Position numbers and translations under genes: made by a program. A stretch of DNA of 18,274 bases. Source: Candidatus Odinarchaeota archaeon. Its GTDB lineage: Archaea; Asgardarchaeota; Baldrarchaeia; Baldrarchaeales; DXJG01. Positions within the stretch are counted from its first letter, which is position 1; every line of letters starts with the position of its first letter. A model generated the notes under the pieces. That model saw nothing but the letters and a program-made list of their open reading frames with translations. It had not been told where the DNA came from and ran no database searches. This document shows, in pieces, positions 14,854-18,274 of the stretch. The stretch covers positions 1-18,274 of the forward strand of contig JAGGSW010000094.1 in NCBI GenBank assembly GCA_021158895.1. Direction: 5' to 3'.

Positions 14854-15633
14854 ATGATTATTCATATTTATGATTTAGAAGCCAAACCAATAGGAGAAAT
14901 AACATTACCACGTGTATTTGCAACACCTTTTAGACCAGATGTTATAAGAAGAGCAGTAATATCCTCCATCTCAATGCGTATACAACCCTACGGAGTCGAT
15001 AAAAGAGCTGGTAAACGCACAACAGCAGAGTCTTGGGGACCTGGATATGGCGTTGCTAGGGTGCCAAGAATCAAAGGAAGTCAATACTCCGCGGCTTCAC
15101 GAGCTGCCTTTGCCCCAATGACGGTTGGAGGTAGAAGAGCCCATCCTCCAGTCCCAGAGAAAAAAATAGGTGAAAAAATAAACAAAAAAGAAAAAAAATT
15201 AGCATTATTTTCAGCTATAGCAGCAACTGCTACTCCGTCTATTGTTAAATCACGCGGACACATAATAGATCAAATACCAGAACTTCCACTAGTAGTTTCA
15301 GATGATCTTCAAAAACTTAAAGAGACCAAAGAGACAAGGGAAGCATTCATAAAACTGGGAATCTGGCCTGATATTGTTAGAGCAAAAAGTAGAAAGAGAG
15401 TAAGATCAGGCAAAGGAAAGATGCGCGGAAGAAAATATAAGAGAGCAAAAGGACCCCTAATCGTGATAAGCGAAGATGAAGGTATTGTAAAAGCAGCCAG
15501 AAACCATCCAGGTATTGATATTGTTCGTGTAGACTTATTAAATGTAGAACTTCTAGCACCAGGAGCCTGCCCCGGTAGGTTAACAGTCTGGACAAAATCA
15601 GCAATCGAACAACTGAACAAATTTTCATTGTAA
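14854..15633 (+). CDS. rpl4: 50S ribosomal protein L4 (uL4)
   Basis: Large-subunit protein lining the exit tunnel; archaeal type, 259 residues from ATG 14854. The open frame extends to an ATG at 14836 overlapping the rpl3 stop, but the strong AGGAGGAGG at 14841-14849 lies between the two and points to 14854. That start also gives the usual N-terminus, MIIHIYDLEAKPIGEI. Landmarks are FATPFRPDVIRRAV, KRTTAESWGPGYGVARVPRI, the GGRRAHPP loop, and C-terminal GKMRGRKYKRAKGPLIVI, PGACPGRLTVWTKSAIEQL. Confidence 0.95.
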   Translation: MIIHIYDLEAKPIGEITLPRVFATPFRPDVIRRAVISSISMRIQPYGVDKRAGKRTTAESWGPGYGVARVPRIKGSQYSAASRAAFAPMTVGGRRAHPPVPEKKIGEKINKKEKKLALFSAIAATATPSIVKSRGHIIDQIPELPLVVSDDLQKLKETKETREAFIKLGIWPDIVRAKSRKRVRSGKGKMRGRKYKRAKGPLIVISEDEGIVKAARNHPGIDIVRVDLLNVELLAPGACPGRLTVWTKSAIEQLNKFSL

Positions 15634-15645
15634 GGGGGATTGTTA

Positions 15646-15912
15646 ATGGAATTTGTCCCTCATAAAATAATTATAGCACCGGTGGTTACCGAAGCAGCAC
15701 TAGAATTAATTGAAAAAGAAAATAAACTCACATTTATAGTTGATCGAAGAGCTAATAAACCAACTATTAAAAGGGCAGTTGAAAGTCTTTTCAAAGTTAA
15801 AGTTGATAAAGTAAATACCTTAATTACACCCGATGGACGCAAAAAAGCCTATGTCAAATTAAGTCCGGAATATAGTGCAGCTGATATTGCAACCAAGCTG
15901 GGTATATTCTAA
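15646..15912 (+). CDS. rpl23: 50S ribosomal protein L23 (uL23)
   Basis: Large-subunit protein at the polypeptide exit, docking site for SRP; archaeal short form, 88 residues. Signature segments are IIIAPVVTEAALELIEKENK, FIVDRRANKPTIKRAVE, LFKVKVDKVNTLITPDGRKK and the C-terminal AADIATKLGIF. A TTG at 15640 would also keep the frame open, but GGGGGA at 15634-15639 is correctly spaced only for ATG 15646. It starts 12 bp after the rpl4 stop. Confidence 0.95.
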   Translation: MEFVPHKIIIAPVVTEAALELIEKENKLTFIVDRRANKPTIKRAVESLFKVKVDKVNTLITPDGRKKAYVKLSPEYSAADIATKLGIF

Positions 15913-15927
15913 TGGAGGTAAATAAAT

Positions 15928-16656
15928 ATGGGTAAGAGAATTCTTGTTCAAAGAAGAGGTCGTGGAAGTCCCACATTCAGGGCTAACACTCATAAGCGAA
16001 GAGGAAAAGTAAAATATCGTCCACTTTCCGATAAAGAAGTTAAAAAGAAAGTTGTAGGTAGGATAATTGAGCTTCTCCATGACCCTGGGCGGGGAGCCCC
16101 CGTCGCGCGTGTAAGATTTGAAGATGGAGATGAAAGACTTATCTTGGTCCCTGAAGGGTCATATGTAGGGCAGCTCATAGAATGTGGAATTGAAGCACCA
16201 TTAAAACCTGGAAATGTACTCCCTCTCGCCCACATACCTGAAGGAACACTTGTCTGTAATATTGAGGGGGTTCCTGGAGACGGTGGAAAGTTTGCTAGAG
16301 CATCAGGAACCTATGGGATTGTAGTAACGCATACCGCTGATAAAACATATGTACAACTTCCTTCTGGTCGAGTAAGAGCATTTAACCCAGCTTGCAGGGC
16401 AACAATAGGCGTTGTTGCCGGAGGCGGGAGAATAGAAAAACCTTTCGTTAAAGCAGGTAAAAAGTATCATCTCGTTAAAGCTAAAGGCTGGAAGTGGCCA
16501 ATAGTAAGGGGGGTTGCAATGAATGCTTGTTCACATCCACATGGCGGCGGTAGCCATCAGTCACCTGGTAGACCAACAACGGTACCCAGAACAGCACCGC
16601 CTGGAAGAAAGGTCGGTCACATAGCTGCACGTAGAACAGGGAGAAAGAAGAGATAG
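15928..16656 (+). CDS. rpl2: 50S ribosomal protein L2 (uL2)
   Basis: Large-subunit protein near the peptidyl-transferase centre and the subunit bridge; 242 residues, full length. It shows QRRGRGSPTFRANTHKRRGK near the N-terminus and the conserved C-terminal segment VRGVAMNACSHPHGGGSHQS, then RTAPPGRKVGHIAARRTGRKK. The functionally important histidine of the HPHGGG motif is present. GGAGGT at 15915-15920 precedes the ATG. In most archaea rps19, rpl22 and rps3 follow rpl2; here the operon ends and a promoter for a cell-division unit appears within about 55 bp. Confidence 0.97.
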   Translation: MGKRILVQRRGRGSPTFRANTHKRRGKVKYRPLSDKEVKKKVVGRIIELLHDPGRGAPVARVRFEDGDERLILVPEGSYVGQLIECGIEAPLKPGNVLPLAHIPEGTLVCNIEGVPGDGGKFARASGTYGIVVTHTADKTYVQLPSGRVRAFNPACRATIGVVAGGGRIEKPFVKAGKKYHLVKAKGWKWPIVRGVAMNACSHPHGGGSHQSPGRPTTVPRTAPPGRKVGHIAARRTGRKKR

Positions 16657-16710
16657 TTCTCATTTTTAAAACCTAAGTAATATTTAGATATTTCAGATAT
16701 ATTCCCAATC

Positions 16711-16720
16711 TATTTATAAT
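16711..16720 (+). promoter_or_regulatory. promoter (TATA box) for the RHH-ftsZ unit
   Basis: TATTTATAAT is a good TATA box. Transcription from about 16742 would give a very short leader containing the ribosome-binding site GGAGGT at 16750-16755, then ATG 16761. A T-run just after rpl2 (CATTTTTAAAA, near 16662-16671) may terminate the upstream operon. Confidence 0.5.
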
Positions 16721-16760
16721 ATCACTCTCTTCTTTTAATCAAACCATATGGAGGTTTCTG

Positions 16761-16928
16761 ATGAAGTTAATTACTGTACACTTACCTGAAGCTTACCTTG
16801 AGGGACTGGATAAGTTAGTTAAACGTAGAATGTATCCAAATCGTAGTGAGGCTATTAGAATAGCCATCAGAGACCTTCTAAAGAGAGAACTATGGGAACA
16901 AGTTAAGTTATGGGGGGATCGTCTCTGA
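16761..16928 (+). CDS. Small ribbon-helix-helix DNA-binding protein, CdrS-like
   Basis: A 55-residue protein with the ribbon-helix-helix layout of CopG/Arc/MetJ regulators: a beta strand MKLITVHLPEAYLEGLDKLV leading into helix A, the turn RRMYPNRSEAIRIAIRDLL for helix B, and a charged tail ending KLWGDRL. Such proteins dimerise and insert a two-stranded sheet into the DNA major groove. GGAGGT at 16750-16755 precedes the ATG with good spacing. The gene overlaps the ftsZ start by 19 bp. In haloarchaea a short RHH protein (CdrS) is encoded with ftsZ2 and regulates cell division; position and size suggest the same role here (inference). Confidence 0.88.
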   Translation: MKLITVHLPEAYLEGLDKLVKRRMYPNRSEAIRIAIRDLLKRELWEQVKLWGDRL

Positions 16929-18127
16929 AGGCGCTGATAAAAGATGCTCTGAACCATTCTAGAGTAGAAAAAGGTAGAACCTACGTGAGAGAACCTGGAA
17001 GGGCGAGAATAGTTGTTGTGGGAACCGGTGGCGCGGGAAATAATACTGTGAATAGGCTAATGACTATTGGAATACAGGGCGCTGAATGTATAGCGGTAAA
17101 TACCGATAAACAACACCTAGATAGTGTAAAGGCTCATAGAAAGATTCTGATAGGGGAAAACCTAACTAAGGGTCTTGGTGCTGGAGGATTTCCAGAAATA
17201 GGTGCAGCAGCAGCGGAAGAGAGCCGAGATATCCTTACTGAGGTTCTTTACGACACTGATTTAGTATTTATAACTTACGGTCTTGGTGGAGGAACCGGGA
17301 CGGGTAGTGGTCCCATAATAGCTGAGATAGCAAAGGAAAACGGAGCTATTGTTGTCGGCGTAGTTACCATGCCATTTAAAGTAGAACGTGCACGAGTAAA
17401 AAAAGCAAAAGAAGGGTTAAGAAAGTTAATTAAGAAAGCAGATACAGTTGTTGTAATAGACAATAATCGTTTATTGGAAATAGCACCAGATTTACCAATT
17501 GATGAAGCATTTAGCGTTGCAGACGAGATACTTGCAAACATGGTTAAAGGAATTACAGAAACTATCGCATTGCCTTCATTAATAAATCTTGATTATGCTG
17601 ATGTAAGGGCCATTATGAGTAATGGTGAAGTTGCAATAGTAGGTTTAGGTGAAAGCAGTGGACATGACAGAGCAAGAGAAGCAGTAATGGATGCGTTGCA
17701 AAGCCCTCTCCTAGATATTGACATTACAGGAGCGAAGGGGGCTCTCATACATGTCAGTGGTGGACCAGACATGAGTCTACGGGAGGCAGCAAGATGCGCC
17801 GAGATAGTAGTTGAGAAAATGGATCCAAATGCGCAAGTCATATGGGGTGCTAGAGTAGATCCGCACTTAGAAGATCTATTACGTGTTATTCTTATAGTTA
17901 CTGGAGTTAAAAGTCCTCATCTACTTGGTCCTAATGACGGGAACAATTTAGAACTTTTCGAAGAGGAATTTGGCGAATTAGAAGAAGATAGTTACCCCGG
18001 TATATCTAGAAAAACCGAAATTAAAAGTTTTGATGATGTTAGAGCACTATTAGATGGGAAGAAACTTTCCTTTACAGTAAAAGATGGAAAATTAGACCTA
18101 AAGAAACTAGTAGAACCACTAGATTAA
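16910..18127 (+). CDS. ftsZ: Cell division GTPase FtsZ
   Basis: Tubulin-like GTPase that forms the cytokinetic ring; 405 residues. Intact motifs are VVGTGGAGNNTVNRLM (about 36-51), NTDKQHL, GLGAGGFPEIG, the tubulin signature GGGTGTGS (126-133) and the T7 catalytic loop N226-x-D228-x-x-D231, so it should be an active polymerising GTPase. The C-terminal domain includes GALIHVSGGPDMSLREA and WGARVDPHLEDLLRV, followed by an acidic linker and a C-terminal tail. I keep ATG 16910, inside the end of the RHH gene, because SSLKALIKDAL resembles archaeal FtsZ N-termini. No strong ribosome-binding site precedes it, suggesting translational coupling. Whether it is FtsZ1 or FtsZ2 was not resolved. Confidence 0.97.
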   Translation: MGGSSLKALIKDALNHSRVEKGRTYVREPGRARIVVVGTGGAGNNTVNRLMTIGIQGAECIAVNTDKQHLDSVKAHRKILIGENLTKGLGAGGFPEIGAAAAEESRDILTEVLYDTDLVFITYGLGGGTGTGSGPIIAEIAKENGAIVVGVVTMPFKVERARVKKAKEGLRKLIKKADTVVVIDNNRLLEIAPDLPIDEAFSVADEILANMVKGITETIALPSLINLDYADVRAIMSNGEVAIVGLGESSGHDRAREAVMDALQSPLLDIDITGAKGALIHVSGGPDMSLREAARCAEIVVEKMDPNAQVIWGARVDPHLEDLLRVILIVTGVKSPHLLGPNDGNNLELFEEEFGELEEDSYPGISRKTEIKSFDDVRALLDGKKLSFTVKDGKLDLKKLVEPLD

Positions 18128-18205
18128 AAATTACTTAAATTGCTACGTAAAATATACTTCTACAGTACTGAAATCTATTAAATTTACAAATTATGTTATT
18201 TAAAT

Positions 18206-18241
18206 CATAATAATAATATTTGGATTATGTTTATTATTTTT
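18206..18241 (+). terminator. candidate terminator after ftsZ
   Basis: CATAAT (18206-18211) and ATTATG (18224-18229) are inverted copies, directly followed by the T-rich stretch 18230-18241. The stem is AT-only and weak, but the oligo-T tract suits archaeal termination. No coding frame is evident between the ftsZ stop and this point. Confidence 0.35.
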
Positions 18242-18259
18242 CACTATAAGATTTTAACT

Positions 18260-18265
18260 GAGGTG
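18260..18265 (+). promoter_or_regulatory. ribosome-binding site of a gene starting just past the right edge
   Basis: GAGGTG sits 9 bases before the window ends with no ATG or GTG after it, so a rightward gene probably starts within a few bases beyond 18274. TTATTTAAATC (18197-18207) is a possible TATA box for it. Confidence 0.35.
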
Positions 18266-18274
18266 TTTAATCTT

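Noticed and set aside
1..18274. CRISPR arrays, insertion sequences, prophage or defence genes
   Set aside because: I saw no regularly spaced direct repeats, transposase-like frames, terminal inverted repeats with target duplications, or known defence proteins. The region is core information-processing sequence.

Overview
The window is archaeal chromosome, almost certainly from a TACK-group (possibly Asgard-related) lineage. Four things support this: a eukaryote-like RNA polymerase operon with an unsplit rpoB and a split rpoA1/rpoA2, eS/uL-type ribosomal proteins, TATA-type promoters with GGAGG/GGTGAT ribosome-binding sites, and intron-containing tRNAs. EF-1alpha carries the roughly 11-residue insert (GEFEAG...GQTREHA) that eukaryotes share with TACK/Asgard archaea and that euryarchaea lack. 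The presence of FtsZ argues against Sulfolobales/Desulfurococcales/Thermoproteales. A Bathyarchaeia-, Methanomethylicia- or Nezhaarchaeia-like source fits; that placement is inference.

Layout. (1) 1-373: the start of a leftward gene running off the edge, then AT-rich spacer. (2) 374-471: intron-containing tRNA-Asp(GUC). (3) 718-8952: a tightly packed transcription operon rpoH-rpoB-rpoA1-rpoA2-rpl30e-nusA, with overlapping or nearly abutting genes. (4) 9062-11302: rps12, EF-1alpha and rps10. rps12 and EF-1alpha each have their own promoter, and the rps7 gene often found between them is absent. (5) 11565-11696: tRNA-Ser(UGA) with two introns (D-loop and anticodon loop), followed directly by the gene for archease, the cofactor of the RtcB ligase that joins tRNA exons. 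(6) 12190-12663 (minus): a winged-HTH protein, divergent from a SPOUT RNA methyltransferase gene at 12790-13677. The shared promoter region contains a two-layer dyad with a single axis. (7) 13826-16656: rpl3-rpl4-rpl23-rpl2, preceded by a 10-bp inverted repeat at its promoter/leader. The usual continuation (rps19, rpl22, rps3...) is missing. (8) 16761-18127: a 55-aa ribbon-helix-helix protein overlapping ftsZ, an arrangement like the haloarchaeal cdrS-ftsZ2 pair. (9) 18128-18274: a probable ftsZ terminator and the leader of a gene starting just beyond the window.

Most of the window is conserved information-processing machinery: transcription (RpoH/B/A1/A2, NusA), translation (S12, S10, EF-1alpha, L30e, L3, L4, L23, L2), tRNA maturation (archease) and RNA modification (SPOUT enzyme). 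A cell-division unit sits at the right end. I see no clear new multi-gene system. The most interesting signals are the symmetric operator between the HTH and methyltransferase genes, the inverted repeat before rpl3, the unusual tRNA introns next to archease, and the RHH-ftsZ unit placed directly after a shortened ribosomal operon.
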